Positions 1 through 7,709 are shown, numbered from the stretch's first letter. The stretch is DNA of 16,779 nucleotides from Deltaproteobacteria bacterium (GCA_016203765.1 JACQMB010000087.1:1-16779); one strand, 5' to 3'. Translations and numbers: made by a program. The notes: generated by a model from the letters alone, not told the origin.

Positions 1-7
1 ATATCGT

Positions 8-37
8 TTGACACCGAAATATATTGTGGTTTAACAT
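8..37 (+). promoter_or_regulatory. Possible upstream nrdJ promoter
   Basis: A perfect TTGACA (8-13) is followed after 18 bp by TAACAT (32-37), a 4/6 match to the -10 consensus. NrdR box 1 lies inside its spacer, so NrdR binding would block it. A better-matched promoter sits at 98-126, so this one may be secondary or fortuitous. Confidence 0.35.
14..29 (+). promoter_or_regulatory. NrdR box 1 (imperfect)
   Basis: The 16-mer CCGAAATATATTGTGG keeps the core and right half of the NrdR consensus (roughly acaCwAtATaTwGtgt) but has a degenerate left half. It lies exactly 32 bp upstream of the equivalent positions in box 2, about three helical turns, which is the usual NrdR tandem-box arrangement. 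NrdR is the ATP/dATP-sensing zinc-ribbon repressor of ribonucleotide reductase genes. Confidence 0.6.
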
Positions 38-41
38 TAAG

Positions 42-65
42 TTATACACAATATATTGTGGATAA
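42..65. promoter_or_regulatory. Inverted pair of DnaA-box-like sites
   Basis: The 9-mer at 42-50 is TTATACACA, an 8/9 match to the DnaA consensus TTATCCACA. The 9-mer at 57-65, TGTGGATAA, is the exact reverse complement of that consensus. Together they form a 24-bp palindrome with one mismatched pair, centred on NrdR box 2. A weaker 7/9 site (TGTGGTTTA) lies at 25-33. E. coli nrdAB is known to have DnaA boxes at its promoter, so replication-linked control of nrdJ is plausible. The overlap with the NrdR palindrome means part of the match could be incidental. Confidence 0.5.
46..61 (+). promoter_or_regulatory. NrdR box 2 (near-perfect)
   Basis: ACACAATATATTGTGG contains a perfect 14-bp palindrome (47-60) that fits the NrdR consensus closely. 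It is 32 bp from box 1 and upstream of a class II ribonucleotide reductase, the expected NrdR target. It overlaps two DnaA-box-like 9-mers. Confidence 0.75.
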
Positions 66-97
66 AAAGGGGATAACGGGCTGGACAAAAACCCTTT

Positions 98-126
98 TTG
101 ACGTAACTAATTGAAATAACTATAAA
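98..126 (+). promoter_or_regulatory. nrdJ promoter (-35 TTGACG, -10 TATAAA)
   Basis: TTGACG (98-103) and TATAAA (121-126) each match consensus at 5/6 and are separated by the optimal 17 bp. The predicted transcription start is near 133, downstream of the ATG at 130 but upstream of the GTG at 160. The promoter therefore supports 160 as the true nrdJ start. Confidence 0.65.
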
Positions 127-159
127 ATAATGAATGGGCCGGTCCAAGAGGAGGGAGTT

Positions 160-3100
160 GTGTCTATAAAATCGACGCCGGAAACAAAGCGAGAGCCCCA
201 AGGGGAGATCGACGCGCTCCAGCCTGTTCCGAAGGGGCTCACCGTCGAACGTGTTTTTACGCAGCGGGGGGCCAACCCGCTGGATGGCATTCCCTATGTC
301 CGGCGCTCCTCGCTGATTACCAACCCGGACGGCTCCGTGGTCTTCAAAATGGATGATTGCGAGGTGCCGAAGATCTGGTCCCGGCTGGCCACCGACATTC
401 TGGCCTCCAAATATTTTCGCAAGCGGGGCGTGCCGGGAAAAGGCCAGGAACATTCGGTCCGTCAGGTTGTCTGCCGCATCGCGGAGTCGATCCGCAAAGC
501 GGGAGAAAACCTGGGGGGGTATTTTGCCTCCGCGGAAGATGCGCTAGGCTTTGAGGATGAGTTGAAATTTCTGCTGGTCCATCAGTACGGCGCCTTCAAT
601 TCGCCGGCCTGGTTCAACTGCGGTTTGTATGAGGCCTATGGCATCGAGGGTTCCGGAGGCAACTGGTATTGGGATCCAAAAACGGAGCAGATCGAGCCGA
701 CCAAAAACGCCTACGAACATCCGCAATGTTCGGCGTGTTTCATTCAATCGGTCAAGGATGACCTGATGTCGATTTTTGACCTGGCCAAGTCGGAGGCGAG
801 GCTTTTTAAACACGGATCCGGTACCGGCAGTAATTTTTCCGCCCTGCGCAGCTACCACGAACGTCTCTCCGGCGGCGGGACCTCTTCCGGCCTGATGTCC
901 TTTCTGGAGGTTTTTGACCGGGGGGCCGGGGCGACCAAGTCCGGCGGAACGACCCGGCGGGCGGCCAAGATGGTCTGTTTAAATATGGACCATCCGGAGA
1001 TCATCGATTTTATCGAGTGGAAGGCGAGGGAGGAAAAGAAGGCCCAGGCCCTGATCGCCGCCGGCTATGAATCCGATTTCAACGGGGCGGCTTACAAGAC
1101 CGTTTCGGGTCAAAATTCCAACAACTCGGTCAGGATCAACGACGACTTCATGTATGCCTATCTCAACGACGGCGAATGGCACACCCGATTGCGCACGACG
1201 GCCGAGATTTGTGAAACGTTCAAGGCGCGCGACCTGATGCGCCGGATCGCTAGGGCCGCCTGGGAGTGCGCCGATCCGGGGGTGCAGTTCGACACCACCA
1301 TCAACAAGTGGCATACGTCCGCAAACATAGGAAGAATTAATGCTTCCAACCCGTGCTCGGAATTCGTTTTTCTCGATGACACGTCTTGCAATCTCGCCAG
1401 CTTGAATCTGCTGAAATTTTATGATGAGGAAACCGGAAAGTTCGACATCGAAAAATTCCGGCACGCCTGCAAAATTTTTATCACGGCGCAGGAAATCTTG
1501 GTCGATCATTGTTCCTATCCCACAAAGGTCATTGCGCAAAACTCGCACGACTATCGTCCGCTGGGGCTGGGCTATGCCAACCTCGGCACCCTGTTGATGG
1601 TGATGGGCCATCCTTACGATTCCGACGAGGCCCGGAGTATTTGCGCGGCCGTCACCGCAATCATGAGCGGTTATGCCTACACCGTCTCCGCCGAGATCGC
1701 CGCCCACAAGGGGGCCTTCCCCGGCTTTGCCCAAAACCGGGAGCCGATGCTGGGGGTGATGCGGATGCACCGCGATGCGGCCTACGAAATCGATGAAGAA
1801 AAGTGTCCCGCCGAATTGCGGGAGGCGGCCAAAGCCGATTGGGATCGTTGTCTGTCCGCCGGCCAAAAAGTTGGATACAGAAATGCGCAGATCAGCGTGT
1901 TAGCGCCTTGCGGGACCATCGGGTTGCTCCTCGACTGTGACACCACCGGAATTGAACCGGAATTTGCCCTGGTGAAATTCAAAAAACTGGCCGGCGGCGG
2001 TGTTTTCAAAATCGTCAACCAAAGCCTGCCGAAGGCGTTGAAAAAACTCGGTTATACCCAGGCGCAAATCAACGACATTGTCACCTATGTGGTGGGGACC
2101 AACTCGCTGAAAGGCGCCCCGCATATCAATGAAACGTCGCTCAAGAAGAAGGGGTTTACGGCCGAGGACCTGGACAAGGTGGAACAGGCCCTGCCGGCTG
2201 TTTTTGATCTGCCTCAGGCGTTTGGCCCTCATCTCTTGGGAGCCGAAGCGATGGCCCGATTCGGTTTTGCCGAAGAACAGTACAAAAAACCCGCTTTTAA
2301 TTTTCTCAAGGCGTTTGGTTTTACGGATAAACAGATCGGGGAGGCCTCTTTGACCATCTGCGGCCGGATGACGGTGGAGGGGAGCCCGCATCTCAAGGAA
2401 GAACATCTGCCGGTTTTTGATTGCGCCAACAAGTGCGGCCCGTTGGGCAAGAGGTATTTGGAGCCGATGAGCCACGTCAAAATGATGGCGGCCGCGCAGA
2501 AATTCATTGCCGGTGCAATCAGCAAGACCATCAACCTTCCCAACGAAGCCACGCCGGAGGATATCGAAAAACTCTACGTGGAGGCATGGCGTTTGGGATT
2601 AAAGGCCGTGGCCCTCTACCGGGACGGTTGCAAACTTTCCCAGCCGTTGAATACGGCGGCCGACCGGAAAAAAGAAGAGACCAAGGAACTGGCCGTTGAG
2701 GCCGTCGACCATCCGCCGGCCCTGAAGCGCCGACGCCTGTCGAAGAAGCGGCGCGGCCTGACGGTGGAGGCCCGGGTCGGCGGCCACAAGGTCTATCTAA
2801 GAACCGGAGAATACGACGACGGGGCCTTGGGGGAGATTTTCATCGATATGCACAAGGAGGGAGCCGCCTTTCGCAGTATGATGAACTGTATTGCCATCGC
2901 GGTCTCTTTGGGATTGCAGTACGGCGTGCCGCTGGAAGAGTATGTCGATTGCTTTACCTTCACCCGTTTTGAACCGCACGGGACGGTCGATCATCCCAAC
3001 ATCAAAATGGCCACTTCGGTGATCGATTTTATCTTCCGCGCCTTGGGGATGGAGTATTTAGGCAGGACCGATTTTGTGCAAATCAAACCGCAAGAAAAGG

Positions 3101-3357
3101 AAATTGCGGAAGAACCGGTTTCTCCCAAAACAAAAGAGATCAAAAAGGCGGACAATGTCATTCCCCTGGCGGTCCACGGTCCTCGCCCTGCCCTGAGCCT
3201 TGCCGATGGGTCCCCTCTCCCCGGTCCGGGCAGTCACGACCACCTCTCCAAACTGATGGGCGATGCCCCCTTCTGCGATAACTGCGGCCACGTTACGGTG
3301 AGAAATGGGAGCTGTTATCGCTGTTTGAATTGCGGGAATTCGATGGGGTGTTCTTGA
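160..3357 (+). CDS. nrdJ: Vitamin B12-dependent (class II) ribonucleotide reductase NrdJ
   Basis: Reduces ribonucleotides to deoxyribonucleotides using adenosylcobalamin as radical generator, so it needs neither oxygen nor a separate radical subunit. I prefer the GTG start at 160 (1065 aa): AGGAGG at 149-154 gives ideal spacing and the -10 box at 121-126 would make the in-frame ATG at 130 untranscribed. Numbering from GTG, the finger-loop motif NPCSE is at 397-401, with thiyl-radical Cys399. Cys193 (in QCSACF) and Cys410 (in DTSCNL) are the likely redox pair. The catalytic core runs to about residue 825. A basic linker, a TSCPD-type domain (about 870-965) and a C-terminal Cys-rich zinc-ribbon-like tail (Cys1039, 1042, 1052, 1055, 1058, with Cys1064 near the end) follow. 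No N-terminal ATP-cone is apparent. Upstream NrdR and DnaA-like boxes suggest regulation by dNTP pool and replication. Confidence 0.97.
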   Translation: MSIKSTPETKREPQGEIDALQPVPKGLTVERVFTQRGANPLDGIPYVRRSSLITNPDGSVVFKMDDCEVPKIWSRLATDILASKYFRKRGVPGKGQEHSVRQVVCRIAESIRKAGENLGGYFASAEDALGFEDELKFLLVHQYGAFNSPAWFNCGLYEAYGIEGSGGNWYWDPKTEQIEPTKNAYEHPQCSACFIQSVKDDLMSIFDLAKSEARLFKHGSGTGSNFSALRSYHERLSGGGTSSGLMSFLEVFDRGAGATKSGGTTRRAAKMVCLNMDHPEIIDFIEWKAREEKKAQALIAAGYESDFNGAAYKTVSGQNSNNSVRINDDFMYAYLNDGEWHTRLRTTAEICETFKARDLMRRIARAAWECADPGVQFDTTINKWHTSANIGRINASNPCSEFVFLDDTSCNLASLNLLKFYDEETGKFDIEKFRHACKIFITAQEILVDHCSYPTKVIAQNSHDYRPLGLGYANLGTLLMVMGHPYDSDEARSICAAVTAIMSGYAYTVSAEIAAHKGAFPGFAQNREPMLGVMRMHRDAAYEIDEEKCPAELREAAKADWDRCLSAGQKVGYRNAQISVLAPCGTIGLLLDCDTTGIEPEFALVKFKKLAGGGVFKIVNQSLPKALKKLGYTQAQINDIVTYVVGTNSLKGAPHINETSLKKKGFTAEDLDKVEQALPAVFDLPQAFGPHLLGAEAMARFGFAEEQYKKPAFNFLKAFGFTDKQIGEASLTICGRMTVEGSPHLKEEHLPVFDCANKCGPLGKRYLEPMSHVKMMAAAQKFIAGAISKTINLPNEATPEDIEKLYVEAWRLGLKAVALYRDGCKLSQPLNTAADRKKEETKELAVEAVDHPPALKRRRLSKKRRGLTVEARVGGHKVYLRTGEYDDGALGEIFIDMHKEGAAFRSMMNCIAIAVSLGLQYGVPLEEYVDCFTFTRFEPHGTVDHPNIKMATSVIDFIFRALGMEYLGRTDFVQIKPQEKEIAEEPVSPKTKEIKKADNVIPLAVHGPRPALSLADGSPLPGPGSHDHLSKLMGDAPFCDNCGHVTVRNGSCYRCLNCGNSMGCS

Positions 3358-3363
3358 GGAGGA

Positions 3364-4263
3364 CTACGGACCGAGGAGGCGGAGCTTGAGGTCGTCAAGT
3401 TCTCTTTGAATGCGGGTGGTGGTGGCCTCCTCCTGTTTTAGCTGTTCAACGCGCGCGGATTCGATTTTCTTCCATAAATCGTTGTCTCGAATAACCTCGG
3501 AGAGAATTTGGCGCTCGCTCCCGGAAAGATGCGAAGCTTTTAAAACATGCTCCTCAAACGCCTCCCAGGCAATGGGGCACTGTTTTTTGACGAAGACCGC
3601 CATCGCCTCGGCAAAAATGCGGATTTCCTTTTGGGCGTGGGCGTCCATCCGCAGGCTCAAAAAATGCAAAAGATTGTGCAGGTCGATTTTCCAATACCAT
3701 TCGGTGTAGAGGGACAACGGCAGATTGGTGCGGGCGATCTCGCGCGCCACGCCGGCGCCCAGATAACTTTCATATTGTTGGTAGAGATTTTTTTGTTCTT
3801 CCCTGAATTCTTTCGCTATTTTTTCGGCGGTTTTTCCTTCAAGGTGTTCACCCGTTGAGCCTTGGCGGTTTGTTCCCGATTGCCTGCGCAACTCCTCCGG
3901 CGTCGGTTCCCAAAAACTTTCCTCCAGGATCGAATAACGGCCGCTCACTTCGTTGACATTGGCGGTCCGGTGCCGGATCCACTGCCGGGCCACAAAAATC
4001 GGCATCCGACAATGAAACTTGAACTCGACCATCTCAAAAGGGGTGGTGTGGCGGTTCTGCATCAGATAATGAATCAGGGCCCGGTCGGCCCGGACACTCT
4101 TGGTCCCCTTGCCGTAGGAGACCCGTGCCGCCTGCACAATCGAGTGATCGCCCCCCATCACCTCGACCAGGCGGACAAAACCTTTGTCTAGGCAAGCGAT
4201 ACAATTGGGATCTTGTTTGGGGTCGTAGTCTTCTTTGGGATTGACGGGTTGAATCTCTGCCAT
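3364..4263 (-). CDS. thyX: FAD-dependent thymidylate synthase ThyX
   Basis: Methylates dUMP to dTMP using methylenetetrahydrofolate, FAD and NADPH; unrelated to ThyA. The diagnostic ThyX motif RHRx7S is intact at residues 97-107, counting from the ATG at 4263 (299 aa). A C-terminal helical segment with RMDAHAQKEIR resembles the FAD/dUMP-binding region of the family. The last ~35 residues look like a charged coiled-coil extension. A TTG at 4299 extends the frame by 12 codons, but that extension is the promoter region (-35 at 4294-4299), so ATG 4263 is chosen. No Shine-Dalgarno precedes it and the mRNA is predicted to be leaderless. It converges on nrdJ with a 6 bp gap, so the pair covers deoxynucleotide and thymidylate supply. 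It is divergent from the PAP2 gene, 37 bp away. Confidence 0.96.
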   Translation of the reverse strand: MAEIQPVNPKEDYDPKQDPNCIACLDKGFVRLVEVMGGDHSIVQAARVSYGKGTKSVRADRALIHYLMQNRHTTPFEMVEFKFHCRMPIFVARQWIRHRTANVNEVSGRYSILEESFWEPTPEELRRQSGTNRQGSTGEHLEGKTAEKIAKEFREEQKNLYQQYESYLGAGVAREIARTNLPLSLYTEWYWKIDLHNLLHFLSLRMDAHAQKEIRIFAEAMAVFVKKQCPIAWEAFEEHVLKASHLSGSERQILSEVIRDNDLWKKIESARVEQLKQEEATTTRIQRELDDLKLRLLGP

Positions 4264-4270
4264 TAGGAAG

Positions 4271-4299
4271 CGGATACTTCGTGGTCGGCCGCGAGTCAA
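4271..4299 (-). promoter_or_regulatory. thyX promoter, predicted leaderless start
   Basis: On the minus strand TTGACT (4299-4294), a 17 bp spacer and TATCCG (4276-4271) are followed after 7 nt by the ATG at 4263. The predicted transcription start falls on or next to the start codon. The -10 matches consensus only at TAT, but the same hexamer and spacing recur before the M2 peptidase gene. Confidence 0.5.
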
Positions 4300-4300
4300 T

Positions 4301-4912
4301 ATGGAAAATTACAAAAAGGGTTGGACCGAACGCCTTATTACGTTAGGGCTGGTTGTCTATTTTGTCTTCGGTTATTTGCCTATTGCCGATTGGAACGCCG
4401 CACGGGGCATCTATCATGTGGTCGGGGTTCCGTGGGAAGAAAGAATTCCCTTTTTAGCCCCCTTTATTCTCGGTTATTCTCTGGTCTATGGAAGCGTCTT
4501 TTTGATTTATTGGATCATTCCCAGCCGGGATGTTTTCAAGAAAATGGCCTGGGGATTTTTCTGGGTGACAACGGTTCATTACGTTTTGTTTGTTTTATTT
4601 CCGGTTAAAATGATTTGGAGGCCGGAGATCATCGAGGCAAATAATTTTTTTGACTGGCTGGCCCGGTTTATTTTTTCATTGGACAATACCTATAACTGTT
4701 TTCCCTCATTGCATGTGGCCTACCCCACCTTGGCGGCGGTTTTGGCCTGGCGGTTTGTTCCCAAACACCGCTGGCTCTTTATCAGCCTAACCCTGCTGAC
4801 GGCTGTCTCCGTGGTCCTGGTCAAACAGCACTATATCGCCGATGCCATGGCGGGGGCTGTTGTTTCCATCCTGATTGGGGTTTTGAGTCACCGGAATCAA
4901 GCCGCCAAATAG
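4301..4912 (+). CDS. PAP2-superfamily membrane phosphatase/transferase (inositol phosphorylceramide synthase-like)
   Basis: Integral membrane protein of 203 aa with about six hydrophobic segments (near residues 12-30, 50-73, 82-102, 138-152, 158-174, 180-196). Two PAP2 catalytic signatures are visible: PSLH at 135-138 with His138, and KQHYIAD at 175-181 with His177 and Asp181. Members dephosphorylate lipid phosphates or transfer lipid headgroups through a phospho-histidine intermediate. The CFPSLHVAYP context resembles the PAP2_3/Aur1-like branch, but substrate cannot be told from sequence. No Shine-Dalgarno precedes ATG 4301. A weak promoter (TTGAAT 4249-4254, 18 bp, GATACT 4273-4278) lies across the thyX start region. 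The gene is followed after 72 bp by the lipoprotein gene on the same strand. Confidence 0.85.
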   Translation: MENYKKGWTERLITLGLVVYFVFGYLPIADWNAARGIYHVVGVPWEERIPFLAPFILGYSLVYGSVFLIYWIIPSRDVFKKMAWGFFWVTTVHYVLFVLFPVKMIWRPEIIEANNFFDWLARFIFSLDNTYNCFPSLHVAYPTLAAVLAWRFVPKHRWLFISLTLLTAVSVVLVKQHYIADAMAGAVVSILIGVLSHRNQAAK

Positions 4913-4984
4913 TATTAACCTATTGATATCATTAAATTTATTCGCCTAATTTTTGGCCCGATTTTTGCAAATCTCCTTATATTG

Positions 4985-6013
4985 ATGAAATTAGGCCGTG
5001 TCATTTTGTTTCTGTTGCCAATGGGATTTTTGTTGGGCGGGTGTTTTCCTGAAGGCGCGGGGAATTATGAAACCTACTACTCGCGGGGAGAGGAGATAAC
5101 CAAAATCTATTTTGAGTTCGATGCCGTCTTGGAAGACGGCTTCAGAAATTTTGAGGAGGTCAACGGCGTTGAGGTTGATGGGGAGTCCCCCATGTTTTTT
5201 GTGGAGTTTTCCAGGCTGTTAAATTATCGGGCCGTGGATCAGGATGGGGAGGAATATTTTTCGAGTTGCCGGGTTTTCAATGAATACTCCAACGCCGCGC
5301 AATGCCTTGTCGAAGTTGAAAACCGCCGCTTGCAGAATCTTCTCTGTGACGAAGAAAATTATTTCAAGCTGGGATTTTACGAGGAGGAAAATACGGTGGA
5401 TGGGATTCCATTGACCCTTCTTTCTCCACCCATTCCCGTCAGCCGTTTGGAACCCGCTTCCGAGGAAGACGCGCTAAGTTGCAAAAGAATGGATACCGTT
5501 GCGGAGAGAGAGGACGAGGGCAGTGGCGGTGATCCCGAGTGCGGCGACGGGGAAATTTTGGTTGATGGGAAATGTGTTTTGGATGGAGAAGGTGGCGGTA
5601 GTGGAGGCGGCGGAGGCGGGGGTCGTGTTGAAATCATGTGCCGGGAGGCCTGCGCTACCGGATTTGTTTGTGATACTGCCGTCGGCGAGTGTGTCCCCGA
5701 GGAGCCCGAAGCGGGACTTTGCGACGATATGGAGTGCGGAGCCGGCCAATACTGCAACAACGAGACCGGCTCCTGTGAAGATTTTGATTTTGGCATGCCG
5801 ACGGAGGGGACGGGGAGCGGAACCGAGGTGAACAACCAAGACGACAACAACAACGAGCCCCAGCCGGAGGGGATAAACTGCGCCTTCAATCCCTCGCAGT
5901 GTAGCAACACCAAGGGATGGTGCCAGCTCAATCCCTCGGCCCCCTTCAACCCCTTTGTTTTTATTTCCCTTCTCGGCCTGCCGTTGATGATCTGGTTTAG
6001 GCGAACTGTCTGA
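4985..6013 (+). CDS. Cys-rich lipoprotein with C-terminal membrane tail
   Basis: Secreted lipoprotein of 342 aa, function unknown. ATG 4985 is chosen over TTG 4982 because it gives MKLGRVILFLLPMGFLLGGC, a signal peptide ending in a lipobox with lipidated Cys20. Residues 21-160 are acidic and have no recognised fold. Residues 186-265 carry a Cys-rich region with two EGF-like units (C-x3-C-x4-FVC-x6-C and C-x4-C-x5-C-x6-C types), interrupted by a glycine run (about 203-213). An Asn/Gln/Glu-rich linker precedes CSNTKGWC and a C-terminal hydrophobic stretch (about 322-339) ending in Arg-Arg-Thr-Val. That tail resembles Cys-preceded sorting tails of the MYXO-CTERM kind. No Shine-Dalgarno is evident. 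The 3' end overlaps the convergent peptidase gene by 17 bp. Confidence 0.8.
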   Translation: MKLGRVILFLLPMGFLLGGCFPEGAGNYETYYSRGEEITKIYFEFDAVLEDGFRNFEEVNGVEVDGESPMFFVEFSRLLNYRAVDQDGEEYFSSCRVFNEYSNAAQCLVEVENRRLQNLLCDEENYFKLGFYEEENTVDGIPLTLLSPPIPVSRLEPASEEDALSCKRMDTVAEREDEGSGGDPECGDGEILVDGKCVLDGEGGGSGGGGGGGRVEIMCREACATGFVCDTAVGECVPEEPEAGLCDDMECGAGQYCNNETGSCEDFDFGMPTEGTGSGTEVNNQDDNNNEPQPEGINCAFNPSQCSNTKGWCQLNPSAPFNPFVFISLLGLPLMIWFRRTV

Positions 6014-7592
6014 CAAAACTTTCAAACCCAAGCTCTTTTCCCGTGACATGCTCGACCAATTTTTTCCAGCCCCACTGACAACCCTTTTCAAATTGTTTTT
6101 TCTTTAAAATCTGACCGACCTTCGGTTTGTTCCAAAAAGAAGTTTGCGTGAGCGGTTTGCCCAGCGCCTCTTTTTCCAGCATCTGCGCGATTTGGGCCGC
6201 CATCAGTTCCCCCAACAAATAGTTTTGATAATAACAAGGGTAGGAGGCAATGTGGATCTTGGCGGCCCAGTCCGGCGCCTCCCGTCCTTCCGGTTTGTTG
6301 ATGAGTTGAAATTCCCTGACCAGCCGCCACCAAAGCCCGTTTAAATCCTGATCGGGATTTTCATAGAAATTCTTTTCAAAGTTCGTCACCACCATCACCC
6401 AGCGGGCGATGATCAGTTTGTCCAGGGCAAGCGAGGCCCAGAGGTCTTGTTCCATTGTTTTGAGGTCGGCCGGCGCTATCTCCAGCATCACCTCCAACCA
6501 GTGGGGGTGATGGATCATCCGTTCCATCAGCATGGCGATCGCCTCGGTGGCGAAGGTGTGGGCCTCGTCTCTCAAAAAGTGGGGGAGGTTTGCGTCGATG
6601 TTTTTGGAATAGGCGGCGTGCCCCAGCTCATGGAGCATGGTGGAGGTCCAGTAGCTGTTGGGTCGGATGTTGGCCAACACGCGGACATCGTTTTTCTTGT
6701 CCATGTTGATGCAAAAGGCGTGCTGACACTTCCCCTTTTTTTCAAAAAGGTCGCTCCGTTCCAAGACATCGGCAATATCGAGATCGATGGTTTGATAAAA
6801 ATCGCGCATGATTGTTAAAATATCTTTTCCCTTGATAAAAGGGTCGAGGTCCACCGTGGCCCGGGCCGGGGCGGCTTGCGCAAAGGGATCGTCGTAGTGC
6901 CACGGCATGATCTCCTCGGCGGGGATTTTGAAATATTCGGCCAGCCGGCCGTGCAGGCGCTCGATCTTTTGTTGAAACGGTTTTTGGGTGGCCTTGTTCA
7001 GGCCGTCAAAAATATTTAAAACCGAACGGCTGTCCAGTTCCTGCAACTGAAGCGCCATTTCAAAATGGTTTTTAAAACCCAGTTTTTGCGCGGCCCGGTT
7101 GCGGCGGCGGGCCAGTTCCTTGACCTTGTCGGCCACCTGGCCGCCGACCTGTTTGGTCGCCTCCCAGGCCGCCTTGCGGCGCGCGCCGTCTTTCTCGGTT
7201 TTGAGGATCTCCTTCAGATCGTTGTCGGAAAGTTCCTTGCCGTCGAGGTTTGCCCGGAAGTTATTAAAAATGTTTTCGATTTCGGTTTGGCGCTCCACCA
7301 GATCGGAAATCGTTTTTTCATCGAGCTGGTTGGGGGTGTAGGCGTTCACGAGCAGTTCGACCTGACGGGCCACCAGGGGCTCGGCGTTTCTCTCCTTTTG
7401 CCAATTTTTTAAATTTTTGAATTCGTCCGGGTTGGAAAAAGTCAGTTTGAATTGTTTTTCGGCCTCGGCCAGCTCTTTGGCCGTTTGCGGATCACCGGTG
7501 GTGGCCAGCTTCCAGTGGAGGGCGCAGAGCCGCTTTTCCAAAGGGGCCGTCTTTTCGGCCATTTGATTGACAAATATTTCGGCGTCGCTCAT
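5997..7592 (-). CDS. M2-like (ACE/peptidyl-dipeptidase A-type) zinc metallopeptidase
   Basis: Predicted zinc peptidase of 531 aa from ATG 7592. The gluzincin motif HELGH is at 321-325, with His321 and His325 as zinc ligands and Glu322 as catalytic base. Glu350 in ATEAIAM is the likely third ligand, 25 residues on, close to the 24-residue spacing in ACE. The overall mostly helical sequence, with LHWKLATTG near the N-terminus, PWHYDDPF at about 230-237 and RVLANIRPNSYW before the zinc site, fits the bacterial M2 metallopeptidase group. The M3/oligoendopeptidase family is the main alternative. No signal peptide is seen, so it is probably cytoplasmic. A TTG at 7622 would add 10 residues, but these fall in the promoter. 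The mRNA is predicted to be leaderless. It is divergent from the tRNA-Val gene. Confidence 0.85.
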   Translation of the reverse strand: MSDAEIFVNQMAEKTAPLEKRLCALHWKLATTGDPQTAKELAEAEKQFKLTFSNPDEFKNLKNWQKERNAEPLVARQVELLVNAYTPNQLDEKTISDLVERQTEIENIFNNFRANLDGKELSDNDLKEILKTEKDGARRKAAWEATKQVGGQVADKVKELARRRNRAAQKLGFKNHFEMALQLQELDSRSVLNIFDGLNKATQKPFQQKIERLHGRLAEYFKIPAEEIMPWHYDDPFAQAAPARATVDLDPFIKGKDILTIMRDFYQTIDLDIADVLERSDLFEKKGKCQHAFCINMDKKNDVRVLANIRPNSYWTSTMLHELGHAAYSKNIDANLPHFLRDEAHTFATEAIAMLMERMIHHPHWLEVMLEIAPADLKTMEQDLWASLALDKLIIARWVMVVTNFEKNFYENPDQDLNGLWWRLVREFQLINKPEGREAPDWAAKIHIASYPCYYQNYLLGELMAAQIAQMLEKEALGKPLTQTSFWNKPKVGQILKKKQFEKGCQWGWKKLVEHVTGKELGFESFVRQFA

Positions 7593-7595
7593 AAA
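7567..7595 (+). promoter_or_regulatory. Promoter for the tRNA-Val/tRNA-Arg unit
   Basis: A perfect TTGACA (7567-7572), 17 bp, then CATAAA (7590-7595, 4/6). It lies inside the first codons of the divergent peptidase gene and overlaps that gene's start codon and leader. The predicted start near 7602 leaves about 34 nt before tRNA-Val. Confidence 0.55.
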
Positions 7596-7599
7596 GAAG

Positions 7600-7628
7600 C
7601 GGATACCTCGTGAACGTTCCAATGTAAA
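7600..7628 (-). promoter_or_regulatory. M2 peptidase promoter, predicted leaderless start
   Basis: On the minus strand TTTACA (7628-7623), a 17 bp spacer and TATCCG (7605-7600) are followed after 7 nt by ATG 7592. This is the same -10 hexamer, spacer and ATG distance as thyX. It overlaps the tRNA-Val transcription region on the other strand. Confidence 0.5.
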
Positions 7629-7635
7629 GGAGGAA

Positions 7636-7709
7636 GGGCACTTAGCTCAGCTGGTTAGAGCGCTGCGTTCACATCGCAGAGGTCGGGGGTTCGAACCCCT
7701 CAGTGCCCA
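7636..7709 (+). tRNA. tRNA-Val (anticodon CAC)
   Basis: Cloverleaf: acceptor GGGCACT pairs AGTGCCC, the anticodon stem CTGCG/CGCAG encloses loop TTCACAT (anticodon CAC, reading GTG), and the T-arm contains GGTTCGAACCCC. The discriminator is A7709. The 3' CCA is not encoded (the next bases are CAT), so it must be added post-transcriptionally. Confidence 0.97.

Noticed and set aside
130..159. ATG at 130 as the nrdJ start
   Set aside because: It lies 4 nt after the -10 hexamer and upstream of the predicted transcription start, with no Shine-Dalgarno. GTG 160 has an ideal one.
37..453. Minus-strand open frame of 138 codons across the nrdJ promoter and 5' end
   Set aside because: It is antisense to the conserved N-terminal part of nrdJ, has no recognisable domain, and runs through the regulatory boxes.
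5589..5625. Gly-rich GGC/GGT run in the lipoprotein gene as a contingency repeat
   Set aside because: The codons are mixed (GGC, GGT, GGA, GGG) and not a uniform tandem unit, so slippage-based phase variation is not supported.
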